From Mesoplasma grammopterae ATCC 49580 (GTDB taxonomy: Bacteria; Bacillota_I; Bacilli_A; Mycoplasmatales; Mycoplasmataceae), in contig NZ_KL370789.1 in assembly GCF_000701525.1 (NCBI RefSeq), positions 1-64,000 of the forward strand: a DNA stretch of 64,000 bases. Direction: 5' to 3'. A model generated the notes under the pieces. It had not been told where the DNA came from. It did no database searches and saw only the letters and a list, made by a program, of their open reading frames with translations. How positions within the stretch are numbered: position 1 is the first letter of the stretch; each line of letters starts with the position of its first letter. This document shows positions 9,925 to 19,392 of the stretch, piece after piece. The translations under genes and the position numbers were made by a program.

Positions 9925-10540
9925 AAATATTATTATTGTTACAGCTAAAACAAACATAAATTTAAATATATTTAATAATGTTGAATCTTTTATTATTGGT
10001 GTAGAGCGTGGTTGCTTAGATCTAATAGACAAAAAAATAAAGATAGATTTAGCTATATCTGATTTTGATCAAGTTCTTGATGAAGAAATTGAAATAATTA
10101 AATCTTATGCTAAAAAAATTAATAAATTATCTAGTGAAAAAGATTATTTGGATGGAGAAATCGCAATTATTGAAGCTAAAAAAATTTCTTCAACAGCAAA
10201 TATAATATTTATAGCAAATCCAACAAAAAGATATGACATGAATTTTTCAATTTTAAATTTAATATTTAAATATGGAATAAAATTGATAAACGATGAAAGT
10301 GTAATATTTAAATTGAATAAAGGAGAAACAGAACTTAGTTTTGAAAATTTTCAAGTATATACTTATGTAAGTTTCTTTTCTAAAGTTGATACTAAAATAA
10401 CTTTAAAAAACTTAAGATATGAATGTGAAAATTTAGAATTAAAGGCTTGAGAAAATACATGTATTTCTAATGCAATAGTATTAAACAAAAACCCAATAAT
10501 TTATTCTGATGATGAAATTATTTGTATTGCAACAAAATAA
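9917..10540 (+). CDS. thiN: Thiamine pyrophosphokinase
   Basis: Makes thiamine diphosphate from thiamine and ATP, the cofactor for transketolase and pyruvate dehydrogenase. The 207-residue product has the family features GVERGCLDLIDKKIKIDLAISDFDQV near the N-terminus and SSEKDYLDGEIAI, the equivalent of the usual DKDxTDxExA motif. The final part continues through one TGA tryptophan at about 10448. The context (last gene of the prpC-prkC-rsgA-rpe-thiN run, as in Firmicutes) supports the call although the sequence is diverged. Confidence 0.88.
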
Positions 10541-10566
10541 AAAAAAGGAATTAAACTTCCTTTTTT
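10541..10566. terminator. Bidirectional terminator between thiN and the minus-strand gene
   Basis: AAAAAAGGAA (10541-10550) and TTCCTTTTTT (10557-10566) pair perfectly around TTAAAC. The A and T tracts make it work on either strand. On the minus strand it begins inside the stop region of the gene at 10551. Confidence 0.8.
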
Positions 10567-10988
10567 TCTTGCAATTTAATTCTTTTTTCCGCAGCTTTTA
10601 AATTTAGTTTAGCTTTTTTAAGTCTTATTTTAGCATTTCTTATTTTAGCCTTAAAAGTTATTTTTTCAAATTCATTTTTATTAGATTTTAATTCTTGTTT
10701 TCTTTGATCTAATTCAAGCTTAGCAACGTTTACTTCCGCTTTTGCTAATTTTAATTCACTTAAAGATCTTTCATGAATCTCATGAGAATTAAAAAAGCTA
10801 GTGTAATCTATTGTCATTTCTTCTGTTGAATGAGTGTTTTCGTTATTTTCATATATTTTAGCTATTAATTTATGTTCTCTAGCTAATTTTTTAGCTTCTG
10901 ATATTGCATCTTCTTTTTCTTTAAAAGAACCTAATTCGTCTTGTGTTACTATAACTTCTTTTTCATTTTTAACTATTTTTCATGGCAT
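10551..10988 (-). CDS. DUF2188-like domain with charged coiled-coil tail
   Basis: Function unknown. The 145-residue product has two parts. Residues 1-55 (MPWKIVKNEKEVIV, then a segment with AISEAKKLAREHK) resemble the small DUF2188 domain of unknown role, with an N-terminal strand and an A/K/E-rich helix. Residues about 70-145 form one long lysine- and leucine-rich helix likely to be a coiled coil. No membrane segment. The start at 10988 is chosen because the reading frame continues upstream of an internal Met (10817) through a TGA tryptophan at codon 3 and because AAAAGAG precedes it. Homology to DUF2188 is by eye. Confidence 0.65.
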
Positions 10989-11064
10989 AAATAAAAACTC
11001 TTTTCTTTTTATTATTATATTAAATATTTAGAAGAAAAACAAACTTAAATATAAACAACAAAAA

Positions 11065-11079
11065 AGGACTGATAGTCCT
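11065..11079 (-). terminator. Terminator of tRNA-Leu
   Basis: AGGACT (11065-11070) and AGTCCT (11074-11079) form a 6-bp stem with a 3-base loop. On the minus strand it is followed by six T. It lies 16 bases beyond the tRNA 3' CCA. Confidence 0.75.
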
Positions 11080-11094
11080 AAATTTTTTTGAGAT

Positions 11095-11179
11095 TGGTGC
11101 CTCCTATCGGGGTCGAACCGATACGAGTTTCCTCGTCAGATTTTGAGTCTGATGCGTCTGCCAATTCCGCCAAGGAGGC
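11095..11179 (-). tRNA. tRNA-Leu, anticodon CAA
   Basis: An 85-base class II tRNA with encoded CCA. Acceptor GCCTCCT pairs with AGGAGGC. D-arm GGCGGAATTGGCAGACGC is typical of tRNA-Leu. The anticodon arm TCAGA/TCTGA holds the loop CTCAAAA (anticodon CAA, reads UUG). A variable arm and the T-arm TCGGTTCGACCCCGA follow. A TATAAT on the minus strand (11188-11193) lies 9 bases upstream of the 5' end. Confidence 0.96.
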
Positions 11180-11187
11180 ATATAACA

Positions 11188-11193
11188 ATTATA
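11188..11193 (-). promoter_or_regulatory. -10 box of tRNA-Leu
   Basis: Minus-strand TATAAT just upstream of the mature tRNA 5' end at 11179. No clear -35 was seen. Confidence 0.5.
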
Positions 11194-11203
11194 ATACTTT
11201 TTT

Positions 11204-11212
11204 TGGTAAAAT
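11204..11212 (+). promoter_or_regulatory. Extended -10 box for the gene at 11234
   Basis: TGGTAAAAT matches the TGn-(-10) form seen at other promoters in this window. It lies 22 bases before the ATG, which would give a very short leader carrying only the GAGG ribosome site. Confidence 0.45.
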
Positions 11213-11233
11213 AATTCTAATGAAAGAGGTATT

Positions 11234-11977
11234 ATGAAAAAACAAGAAAATAAAATACTGATGCTAAATATATTTAATATATTAGTTACAATACTTTTCA
11301 ATTTATTAATTATTGCAGTCATAATCTTTGTTTGTGTGTCATTGAAACAAGCGATAGTAGCTATATTAGCTGTTTTACCAATTGTTTCAATTATTTCACT
11401 AATTATTTTTTATACAATTTCGTATAAAAAAAGAAAAATAGGAGTAACTAACTTATTATTTTTTATGTGTTCAATTAACATTCCTTCATTATTAATTAGT
11501 TATAAAATTATTTCTGAATTAGAAACTTTAGATATTTTTGTAAATGCTAATAATGATGAAAAAACAATTGAAAAAAACAACTTAATGGCTGATTGAGAAA
11601 TTAAAATTGAACAAGAAAAGATTGAAAAAAAATTAGCAAAATTAAATTCTAAAAATGAATCTAATAATAACTCTAAAAAAGTTATTGAACAAAAAAGAGA
11701 AGAAAGAAAAAGAGAAATATATAAGAGTTATTCAAAATTTGTTTACAATAAAATTATTAAAAAATATCCTGATGAAAAGAATACTTTTAAATTGATATCA
11801 CTAACAACTGAAGCTTTAGAAAATTCAGATTTTCTTGGTGCATATATAAAACAAGAAAAATTAATTAATTTATTACAAGAGTTTGATTGAACCAAAGAGC
11901 AGGTAATAGAAATTCTAAATGAAAAAGATATTGAGCAAATTGTTATAACATTTAAAGAAAACAGAAAAAACTTTTAG
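11234..11977 (+). CDS. Unknown membrane protein with cytoplasmic charged tail
   Basis: Not recognised. The 247-residue product has three hydrophobic helices in its first third (about 11-33, 38-62 and 70-92). They are followed by a charged, lysine/glutamate-rich stretch likely to be a coiled coil (about 108-165), then a more compact C-terminal part (about 165-240, containing FVYNKIIKKYP and LLQEFDWTKEQVIEIL). The tail should lie in the cytoplasm. The ATG has GAGG 8 bases upstream. Single-gene unit between tRNA-Leu and rpmB, both on the other strand. Confidence 0.75.
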
Positions 11978-11982
11978 AAAAA

Positions 11983-12004
11983 ACACATGCGTTTAAGCAT
12001 GTGT
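11983..12004. terminator. Bidirectional terminator shared with rpmB
   Basis: ACACATGC (11983-11990) and GCATGTGT (11997-12004) pair around GTTTAA. The stem is flanked by A-runs on the left and T-runs on the right, so it can end both the plus-strand gene and rpmB. Confidence 0.85.
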
Positions 12005-12013
12005 TTTATTTTA

Positions 12014-12214
12014 TTAAGCAACAACTACGTTTTGTTTTTTTAAAGTTCTTAAAGTTCTTGCTGAAACTTTGATAGTGAATACATTACCGTTTTCGTCCAT
12101 AACTTTAACTTTTTGTAAGTTTAAATTTCATTTTCTTTTTGTTGCATTTAAAGCGTGTGATCTTGAATTACCAGATAACGCACTTTTACCAGTTAACATA
12201 TCTTTTCTTGCCAT
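12014..12214 (-). CDS. rpmB: 50S ribosomal protein L28
   Basis: Structural protein of the large ribosomal subunit. The 66-residue product begins [20 protein letters not shown], followed by a basic segment with KRKWNLNLQKV (tryptophan by TGA), and ends in [14 protein letters not shown], the expected L28 layout and size. No zinc-binding CxxC pair is present, so it is the zinc-free form. The start has AGAGGTGA upstream. In many Firmicutes rpmB lies divergent to the Asp23-family gene and fakA (yloU/yloV), as here. Confidence 0.95.
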
Positions 12215-12304
12215 CTCATTTCACCTCTGTCTATAGTTAAGATTAATAACACTAAAAAAATAATACTAAAAATAAAGAGATAATACAACATATATAATAA
12301 AATT

Positions 12305-12332
12305 TTGCTTTTTTACCCAACTTTTATATAAT
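12305..12332 (+). promoter_or_regulatory. Promoter of the Asp23-family gene and fakA
   Basis: TTGCTT (12305-12310) and TATAAT (12327-12332) are separated by 16 bases, a good sigma-70 type pair. It lies about 38 bases before the GTG start at 12370, in the 155-base gap between divergent genes. Confidence 0.65.
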
Positions 12333-12369
12333 ATTGTTAAAATAATATAAGTGAAAGTAAGGTGATTTT

Positions 12370-12681
12370 GTGAACACAATAGACAAATCAGTAATTAAAG
12401 TTATTAAAGATGCAATAGTAACAGTTCCTGGTGTAGTTTCATTTTCTAATTTTAATGCAGATTCTTATGATGAGATTGCAACAAATGATATTAACAACGC
12501 TATTGAGTTTACAAACACTGACAATATAACTCGTTTCAGAATACATGTTATAATATTATCTGGTGTTAATATCAAAGATGTTATAAAAGAAATACAAATT
12601 AGAGTAAAATACGAATTAGAAAAAATCTCAAAATTTACTATGAAATACATGGTAGATGTTGTGGTTGACGATTTAGCTTAA
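12370..12681 (+). CDS. Asp23/Gls24 family protein
   Basis: A 103-residue protein of the Asp23/Gls24 (DUF322) family, equivalent to B. subtilis YloU. The family motif VITVPGVVSFSN-like segment appears near the N-terminus (AIVTVPGVVSFS), and a helix with VIKEIQIRVKYELEKIS near the C-terminus. The precise function is unknown. Family members sit at the membrane and go with fatty-acid or envelope stress functions. The start is GTG at 12370 with AAGGTGAT upstream. It lies 28 bases before fakA, the conserved yloU-yloV pairing. Confidence 0.85.
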   Translation: MNTIDKSVIKVIKDAIVTVPGVVSFSNFNADSYDEIATNDINNAIEFTNTDNITRFRIHVIILSGVNIKDVIKEIQIRVKYELEKISKFTMKYMVDVVVDDLA

Positions 12682-12709
12682 AAGCAATAATGATAGGTGA
12701 AGGAAGAAA

Positions 12710-14356
12710 ATGGAAAAATTAATTTTAATAAAAGACTCAATGACGAGTGCTGTAAACAATTTATATAATAACTACCCACATATTGATAAGCTTAACGTTT
12801 TCCCTGTTCCAGATGGAGATACAGGGACTAACATGAACCTTACTGCTACAAATGGATACAATGATGTTAAAGATATTGAATTTAAAACAATTGGTGAATT
12901 TTTAAATGCTTTTTCTAGAGGTTTAATTATGGGAGCTAGAGGTAACTCTGGTGTTATTTTTTCTCAAATCATTAAGGGTCTAGCAAAAGGAATGAATGAT
13001 GCAACAGAATTATCTACAGTAGAATGAAAAAAAGGTTTTGCAGAATCTAAAATAATTGCTTATAGAGCGGTAATGAAACCTGTTGAAGGTACAATTTTAA
13101 CTGTTATTAGAGAAGTAGCTGAACAATCAGCTTTATTACCTGATGATATGGAAACTAAAGAATTTTGAAATAAAATAATTTTAATTGCTAATGAAGCTTT
13201 AGAAAATACTCCTAATTTATTACAAGCACTTAAAGATGTTGGTGTTGTTGACTCTGGTGCTTATGGATTAGTTAAATTTTTAGAAGGTATGAATTCAGTA
13301 TTCCAGTCAAATAAAATAATTGCGAAAACAGACAAACTTGAAATCAATGAAGGTGGAAACATCGAAATGGAAATTGAAGCTGAGTTTGGTTATTGTACTG
13401 AAGGTATTGTAATGTTAAATGAAGAGTGAATTAACAAACTACAAACTAGTGCAATTAGAGATCAATTACAAATTTATGGAAATACTTCAATTGTTGTTGT
13501 TATTGATGAAGATATTTTAAAAGTTCATACACACGCATTAAGTCCAGGTCAAGTATTAATGTTTTTACAACAATATGGTGATTTTAAAACTATCAAAGTA
13601 GATAATATGAATTTACAGGCAGATAAACAAGTTAAAGGTAATGAAGCTTCAGGATGACAAGAAACTACATCAATTAAACTTGAAAGAAAATTGAACAATG
13701 ATTATGCAACTATAGCGGTTGTATCTTCACCAGAAATGAAAAAATACTTTGAAAAAGAACTTGGTATTGATATAGCAATTGATGGAGGTTCAAAAATGAA
13801 CCCCTCAACTAACGATTTCTTAAAAGCTATTGAAGAAGTTGATGCTAAAGCTGTTTATTTAATGCCTAATAACGGAAACGTTTTATTGGCAGCAAAACAA
13901 GCAGAAAAAGAAGAAACTAAATCAAAAATAATAGTTATTCCAACAAAAACTATTCAACAAGGAATGACTGCAGCATTATCTTTTGATCCTTCTGCAACAA
14001 CAATGAAAAATACAAAAGCAATAACATCAGCAATTAAAAATGTGATTTCTTTCCAAGTGTCACAAGCTGCAAAAGATTCTGTTGTTAATGGGATTAAAAT
14101 TAAAAAAGATCAACAAATGGCTATCGTAGATGGAAAAATTGTTGGTACAGCTAATGATATTGGTATTTTATTTGAAAAACAATTATCAAGATATATAACA
14201 AATAAAACAGAAATTATAACTATTTTTATTGGTCAAGATGCATCAGCTAAAAGTGTTAGTCAATTGAGAAAATTCTTAGATGAAAATTTTGACGTTGAAT
14301 ATGAGATTATTGAAGGTGGACAAAAAGTCTACAGTTTCATAATCGCAGTAGAATAA
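12710..14356 (+). CDS. fakA: Fatty acid kinase FakA (DhaL/DegV-linked)
   Basis: ATP-binding subunit that phosphorylates exogenous fatty acids held by a FakB (DegV) partner, giving acyl-phosphate for PlsX/PlsY. The 548-residue product has an N-terminal DhaL domain with the metal and ATP motif PVPDGDTGTNMN (D35, D37), FSRGLIMGARGNSGVI and VGVVDSGAYGL, then a middle domain, then a C-terminal Y-box domain (about 330-548, with MPNNGNVLLAAKQA and an ending IIEGGQKVYSFII). No FakB gene is seen in this window. It lies just before plsX, the next enzyme that can use acyl-phosphate. This fits an organism that scavenges fatty acids. Confidence 0.92.
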
Positions 14357-14360
14357 TTTA

Positions 14361-14385
14361 TTAAAACACCAATTTGGTGTTTTAA
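14361..14385 (+). terminator. Terminator after fakA
   Basis: TTAAAACACC (14361-14370) and GGTGTTTTAA (14376-14385) form a 10-bp stem, but the T-run after it is weak (TTTTAT). It may be leaky and let some transcription reach plsX. Confidence 0.6.
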
Positions 14386-14419
14386 TTTTATAAAATAATT
14401 AAAAAGGTAGGTACTACAA

Positions 14420-15415
14420 ATGTATAAAATAGCGTTTGATGTTATGGGTTCAGATAATGGTAGTGCAGTTGCAATAGAAGCTGCAAGTAAATTTATAAAA
14501 TCAAGAAAAGATTTATATCTTGTTTTTGTTGGTGATGAAGACCAAATAAAAACATCTTTAGAAAAATTCCCAATTGATGAGTCAAGATTTGAAATTTTAG
14601 CAACAAAAGAATTCATTGATATGAATGGTTCAATTATGGATATTAGAAGAAAAAAAGATTCATCTATGGTTAGAGCTTTAGAAACTTTAAAAGATAAAAA
14701 AGTTGATGCAATGATTACTGGTGGAAATTCTGCTGCATTTATAGCAGGTTCACATTTTATTCTTGGTGAACTAAATGGAATTTCTAGACCAGGGTTCATG
14801 CCAACTCTTCCAACAGCTGTAAACAATAAATTAACTTTATTGCTTGATGTAGGGGCAAATCTTGAAGCTGACGTTGAAGATATCATAGGATATGCAAAAA
14901 TGGCTAATATATATGCTAAAAACGTATTAAAAATAGAAAATCCTTTGATTGCACAATTAAATATAGGTGAAGAAAAATCAAAAGGTACTTTATTACAAAA
15001 GGAAATATATAAAGAATTAGAATTAGATGAAAATATTAACTTTTTTGGTAATTTAGAATCAAGAGATATATTAGCTGGTAAAGTTGATATTATAGTTACT
15101 GATGGTTATACAGGAAATATGTGTTTAAAAGCTTTCGAAGGAGCTTCTAAAATTTTAATGACTGAGATTAAATCACAATTGTATAAAACAATTTTTACAA
15201 AATTAAAAGCTTTAACACTTAAAAAATCATTTGATAATGTTTCAAAAAAATTTGATTACAAAAATCATTCTGGTGCTATCCTACTAGGAGTTGAAGGAAT
15301 TGCTTTTAAAGCTCATGGTTCAAGTGATGTTAAATCATTCGAAGCAACACTAAGAATGACTTGTGATGCAGTGGAGAATGATGTATTAAATAAAATTAAA
15401 AAGGAATTGAATTAA
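14420..15415 (+). CDS. plsX: Phosphate acyltransferase PlsX
   Basis: Interconverts acyl-ACP and acyl-phosphate, feeding PlsY in phospholipid synthesis. The 331-residue product opens with [14 protein letters not shown] (the family consensus has GGD at the NGS place), has [34 protein letters not shown] and [17 protein letters not shown], and ends normally. The start has AAAGGTAGG upstream. rnc follows after one base. The usual fabD-fabG-acpP genes between plsX and rnc are missing, in line with no fatty-acid synthesis. Confidence 0.94.
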   Translation: MYKIAFDVMGSDNGSAVAIEAASKFIKSRKDLYLVFVGDEDQIKTSLEKFPIDESRFEILATKEFIDMNGSIMDIRRKKDSSMVRALETLKDKKVDAMITGGNSAAFIAGSHFILGELNGISRPGFMPTLPTAVNNKLTLLLDVGANLEADVEDIIGYAKMANIYAKNVLKIENPLIAQLNIGEEKSKGTLLQKEIYKELELDENINFFGNLESRDILAGKVDIIVTDGYTGNMCLKAFEGASKILMTEIKSQLYKTIFTKLKALTLKKSFDNVSKKFDYKNHSGAILLGVEGIAFKAHGSSDVKSFEATLRMTCDAVENDVLNKIKKELN

Positions 15416-15416
15416 T

Positions 15417-16112
15417 ATGACAATGCATGAATTTTTTGAAAATTTTGGAATAAAAATTAATGATTCAAAAATTTTTAGTACTGCTTTAACTCATAATTCA
15501 TATGCTAATGAAACTAAAACGAAAGAAACATACCAAAGACTTGAATTTTTAGGTGATGCAGTTTTACAAATGTATGTTTCTAAGTTTCTTTATTTAAATT
15601 TCACAAATGCACCAGAAGGTAAACTAACAAAAACAAGATCTGATATTGTTAGACAAGAAACATTAAGTGAAATTGCAAAGATGATAGATTTAGGAAAAAT
15701 TATAAGATTAGGTCAGGGAGAAATAAAATCTAAAGGTTATGAAAAACCTTCTATTTTATCTGACGTATATGAAGCTGTTACAGCTGCTATATATTTAGAT
15801 CAAACTGAAGAAGTGCTGATATCATGAATAAAGTCAACAATATTCAAATACATTGAAAAAAATGACTATAAAGAATTAAATCATGATTATAAATCAGAGT
15901 TACAAGAAATTATTCAAGCTGAAATAAGAAGTGATCTAGAATATAAGGTTGAAAGCCAAAAACATATCGAAAAAGATAATAAAATTGAGTATACTGTTAG
16001 TGTTAATTTAGATGGAAAAAAATACGGAATTGGGACTGGATTTTCTAAACAAGAAGCATCACAAAATGCAGCTAAAGATTGCTTAAATAAACTAAAAAAA
16101 TCAGCAAAATAA
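15417..16112 (+). CDS. rnc: Ribonuclease III
   Basis: Cuts double-stranded RNA in rRNA and mRNA processing. The 231-residue product has the nuclease signature [15 protein letters not shown] (about 40-54), with the acidic metal residues, and [14 protein letters not shown] with the second acidic pair. A C-terminal double-stranded RNA-binding domain (about 160-230) includes [15 protein letters not shown]. The length is normal. The ATG lies one base after the plsX stop, so translation is coupled. Confidence 0.95.
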
Positions 16113-16117
16113 AGAGC

Positions 16118-16144
16118 AAAAAGTGAGAATTTTCCTCACTTTTT
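16118..16144 (+). terminator. Terminator of plsX-rnc
   Basis: AAAAAGTGAG (16118-16127) and CTCACTTTTT (16135-16144) pair perfectly with a 7-base loop, 5 bases after the rnc stop. Confidence 0.85.
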
Positions 16145-16161
16145 ATTTGTAAATTATTGCT

Positions 16162-16178
16162 TTTATACATAGTATAAA
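16162..16178 (+). repeat. Palindrome upstream of the smc promoter
   Basis: TTTATAC, ATA, GTATAAA is a perfect 7-bp inverted repeat, extended by CT on the left and GAAAG on the right. It lies 36 bases upstream of the smc -10. A similar palindrome with the same CATAG core sits before pstS (19290-19308). Confidence 0.5.
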
Positions 16179-16210
16179 GAAAGAAAAAACTAGCACTTTT
16201 ACGAGTTTTT

Positions 16211-16219
16211 TGGTATAAT
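16211..16219 (+). promoter_or_regulatory. Extended -10 promoter of smc
   Basis: TGGTATAAT, an extended -10 box, lies 41 bases before the smc ATG. The identical 9-mer occurs before pstS and before the lipoprotein gene at 47266. No strong -35, as expected for an extended -10 promoter. Confidence 0.6.
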
Positions 16220-16260
16220 TTTAATAGTTATTACATTTAAATTTAAGGAGTTAATAAATT

Positions 16261-19248
16261 ATGCTATTTTTAAAACAGATTAGAGCAGTCGGATTTAAGT
16301 CATTTGCAGAACCAACAACTTTAAACTTCACAAAAGAAATGATAGGTGTTGTTGGACCAAATGGGTCAGGTAAATCAAATATTACAGATTCAATAAGATG
16401 AGCATTGGGTGAGCAATCAACAAAGTCATTACGTGGAGCTAACATGGATGATATTGTTTTCTCAGGAAGTGCTGACAAACCAGCCGCTGACTTTGCAGAA
16501 GTAACTTTAGTTTTTGATAACCAAAGAGTTATATTTTCTACTATAAAAACAGATGTTGTTGAAATCACAAGAAGATTTAATAAAAAAACTCGTGACAGTG
16601 ACTTTTTCATTAACGGTGAAAAATGTAAATTAAGAGATATTCAAGATGTTGCTTTAGAAACTGGATTAACAAAATCAAGTATTGCAATTATTTCTCAAGG
16701 AACAATCTCAACATTTGCTGAAGCTAAACCCGATGCAAGAAGAGAAATTTTTGATGAAGCCGCAGGTTTAGCAAAATACAAAAAAAGAAAATTAGAAGCT
16801 CTAAAACAATTAGCTAAAACTACTGAAAATTTAACAAGAATAAGTGATATTAAGTTAACTCTAGAAAAAAGATTACCAAGAGAAAAAGAAAAAGCAGAAA
16901 AAGCTGCTAAATATAAAGATAAAATTGAAGAACTACAAAGAATTGAATTAACTATCTTAGCGAGTGATGCGTTAAGATTTGAAACTGAATTATCTTCATT
17001 AAGAGATAAAAGACGCCAATTAGATATTGAAGTTCAAAAACTAGCAAATGAAATTAACTTATCACAAGATGAATTAGATGTAATGTTATCTAAAAATGGT
17101 GATGCCGATAAAGAAATAACTCAATTAAATTTAAACTTCCAAAGAATTGTTGAAAGAATAGCAAACTTAAAAACTCAAAAGCAACAAGTTGAAGCAAGAG
17201 AAAACTCAGAAAATGTTAATGAAAATATTGATGACATAAAAGCAAGAGCAATTAAAAAAGAATTTGATGAAAAATCAATATCTCTAAATAGTGAAAAGGA
17301 TCTTATTGTAAGTCTTGAAAGACAAGAATTAGATTTAAAGAAAAGATATGACGAAGTAAATGATCAATTTAGAACTTTCCATATGCAATCACAAGAGATT
17401 GAATCAGAAAAGAATAAATTACAATATCGTTTAGAAGAACTTGAACATAAGCAAAATACAAATAATTTAAATCCTATGTCAGGTGCTAAAGCAATTATTG
17501 ATAATGCAAAAAGATTATCTGGAGTTGTTGGTACTGTTGGTTCATTAATCGATGTACAAGAAGAACACCAAATAGCAATTTCATTAATTACAGGTAACCA
17601 TTTACAATCAGTTGTATTTAAAACAAGTGATGATGCTAAAAAAGGAATTGAATTCTTAAAAAATCAAAGATTAGGTAGAGTTAATGCATTACCTATTGAT
17701 ACTTTGAATCCTTCTTCAATTGCTGGGCCACAAAGAGACATAATAAAAAGAGCTCCAGGATTCGTTGGTTTTGCTAATGAATTAGTTGAAATTGAAAAAG
17801 ACTGTCAAGTAGTATTAGATTATATTTATGGTACAACAATCGTTACAAGAAACTTTGATGATGCAACTAGACTTGGAAAAAGTATTAACTTCCGTTATGG
17901 AATAGTTTCATTAGATGGTCAAAGAGTTTTACCTAGAGGTGCAATGAGTGGGGGTTCTGTTAACAAAGCTTCAAATATATTTGCGGTTAAAAAAGTTGAT
18001 GAATCATTTGATCCAGAATCAATTAAAAATAAAATTGTTACTTTAGATAAAATATTTAATGAAAAACAAAAAACATTTAACGATTTAAAAGAAGTAAGAG
18101 AAAAATTAATTGATGATATAAATCAAGCATCATCAAATATTAGAATTGGTAAAAACTCAATCAACATACTTGATTCTTCATTAGTAGAATTATCAGATAA
18201 CTACAAAATTATTACAGGTAAAGATTTATTGAATAATCAAGTGGCTTCTTCATTTGATGAATCTGAATCAATTAGATTAGCTAGAGAAATTGCTAAACTA
18301 GAAACTGAAAGAAACGAAATTTCAATTAAAGTTAACGGACTATCAAATTCAAAAACAAAAACAACTGATCGTCAACATGAATTAAATAAAGAAAACAAAG
18401 AAAAACGTGAAACTTTAAATAATTGAAAAGATGAATTAGCAAATGTTAAATCAGACTTAACTATTTTAGAATCTACAAATATTCAAATTCTAAAAAGATT
18501 ATCAGAAGGATACAATTTATCACTTGATGCAATTAGAGAAATGCATTTTGATGAAATCGAAAACCCAGAAGAAACAAGAACTAGAATTCAAGAATTAACT
18601 ATTGAATTAAAATCAATTGGTGAAGTTTCAATGGATGCAATTCAAGAATATGAAGAAACTAAAAAAGAGTATGATTACTATGTTGCAAATTTAAATGAAG
18701 TTCAAGAATCAGCAGACAAATTAAACGAAATCATTTTAAATATTGACATTGAAATGAAAACTCAATTTAAACGTATTGTTGATGATGTTAATGCAGCTTT
18801 ACCTGAAGCATTCCAAAAATTATTTAATGGTGGAACAGCAAGTTTAATTTATACAAATCCAGATGATATATTAGAAACTGGAATTGATATTGAAGTTAAT
18901 CCTCCAGGTAAAAAAATTACAAACTTGAATTTATTAAGTGGTGGTGAAAAATCATTGGTTGCACTATCAGTGCTATTCTCAATCTTAAAAGTAAGACCAT
19001 TGCCATTGGTTATTTTAGATGAGGCAGAAGCTCCATTAGACCCAGCTAACGTAACAAGATTTGCTCGCTATGTAAGAGATTTCGTTGAAAACACACAATT
19101 TATTATTGTAACTCACCGTGAAGGAACAATGGAAAACTGTGATATTTTATATGGTGTTACTATGGAAACAAAAGGAATTACAAAAATTGTTCAATTAGCA
19201 TTAGATATCGATAAAATTAAAAAATTAATAAATAAAAATAAAGAATAA
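16261..19248 (+). CDS. smc: Chromosome segregation protein SMC
   Basis: ATPase of the condensin complex that compacts and segregates the chromosome with ScpA/ScpB. The 995-residue product has Walker A GPNGSGKSN (32-40), long coiled coils (about 165-390 and 565-790), a hinge (about 395-560, with SGVVGTVGSLIDV and the glycine motif LPRGAMSGGSVN), signature LLSGGEKSLVALS (from 891) and Walker B LVILDEAEAPLDP (from 916). It is somewhat shorter than the roughly 1180 residues of B. subtilis SMC, with shorter coils, as is common in Mollicutes. The ATG has a GGAG site. It is transcribed alone between two terminators. Confidence 0.96.
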
Positions 19249-19253
19249 TTTGA

Positions 19254-19278
19254 AATTGCACATTTGTGCAGTTTTTTT
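19254..19278 (+). terminator. Terminator of smc
   Basis: TGCAC (19257-19261) pairs with GTGCA (19266-19270) around ATTT, and flanking AA/TT extends the stem. It is followed by seven T and starts 9 bases after the stop codon. Confidence 0.8.
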
Positions 19279-19289
19279 ATTTTATGACC

Positions 19290-19308
19290 CTTTAATCATA
19301 GATTAAAG
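19290..19308 (+). repeat. Palindrome upstream of the pst promoter
   Basis: CTTTAATC, ATA, GATTAAAG is a perfect 8-bp inverted repeat with a 3-base centre. It lies 47 bases before the pstS -10. It could be an operator for phosphate control or a hairpin. No known Pho box was recognised. Confidence 0.5.
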
Positions 19309-19352
19309 AAAGCAACTAAAAGTAACATTTTTAAAGTTTTAGACACTTAAAT

Positions 19353-19361
19353 TGGTATAAT
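19353..19361 (+). promoter_or_regulatory. Extended -10 promoter of the pst operon
   Basis: TGGTATAAT lies 31 bases before the pstS ATG, identical to the smc extended -10 box. A weak -35 (TTAAAG, 19331-19336) is 19 bases upstream. Confidence 0.55.
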
Positions 19362-19392
19362 ATTATTAATTATTTCTAAATAGGAGAAAAAC

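Noticed and set aside
14329-14886. A 185-residue open frame antisense to plsX
   Set aside because: It lies opposite a well-supported plsX gene, has no ribosome site, and its serine/phenylalanine-rich composition is typical of an antisense shadow.
16251-16610. A 119-residue open frame antisense to the start of smc
   Set aside because: It overlaps the Walker A region of smc and has no independent support.
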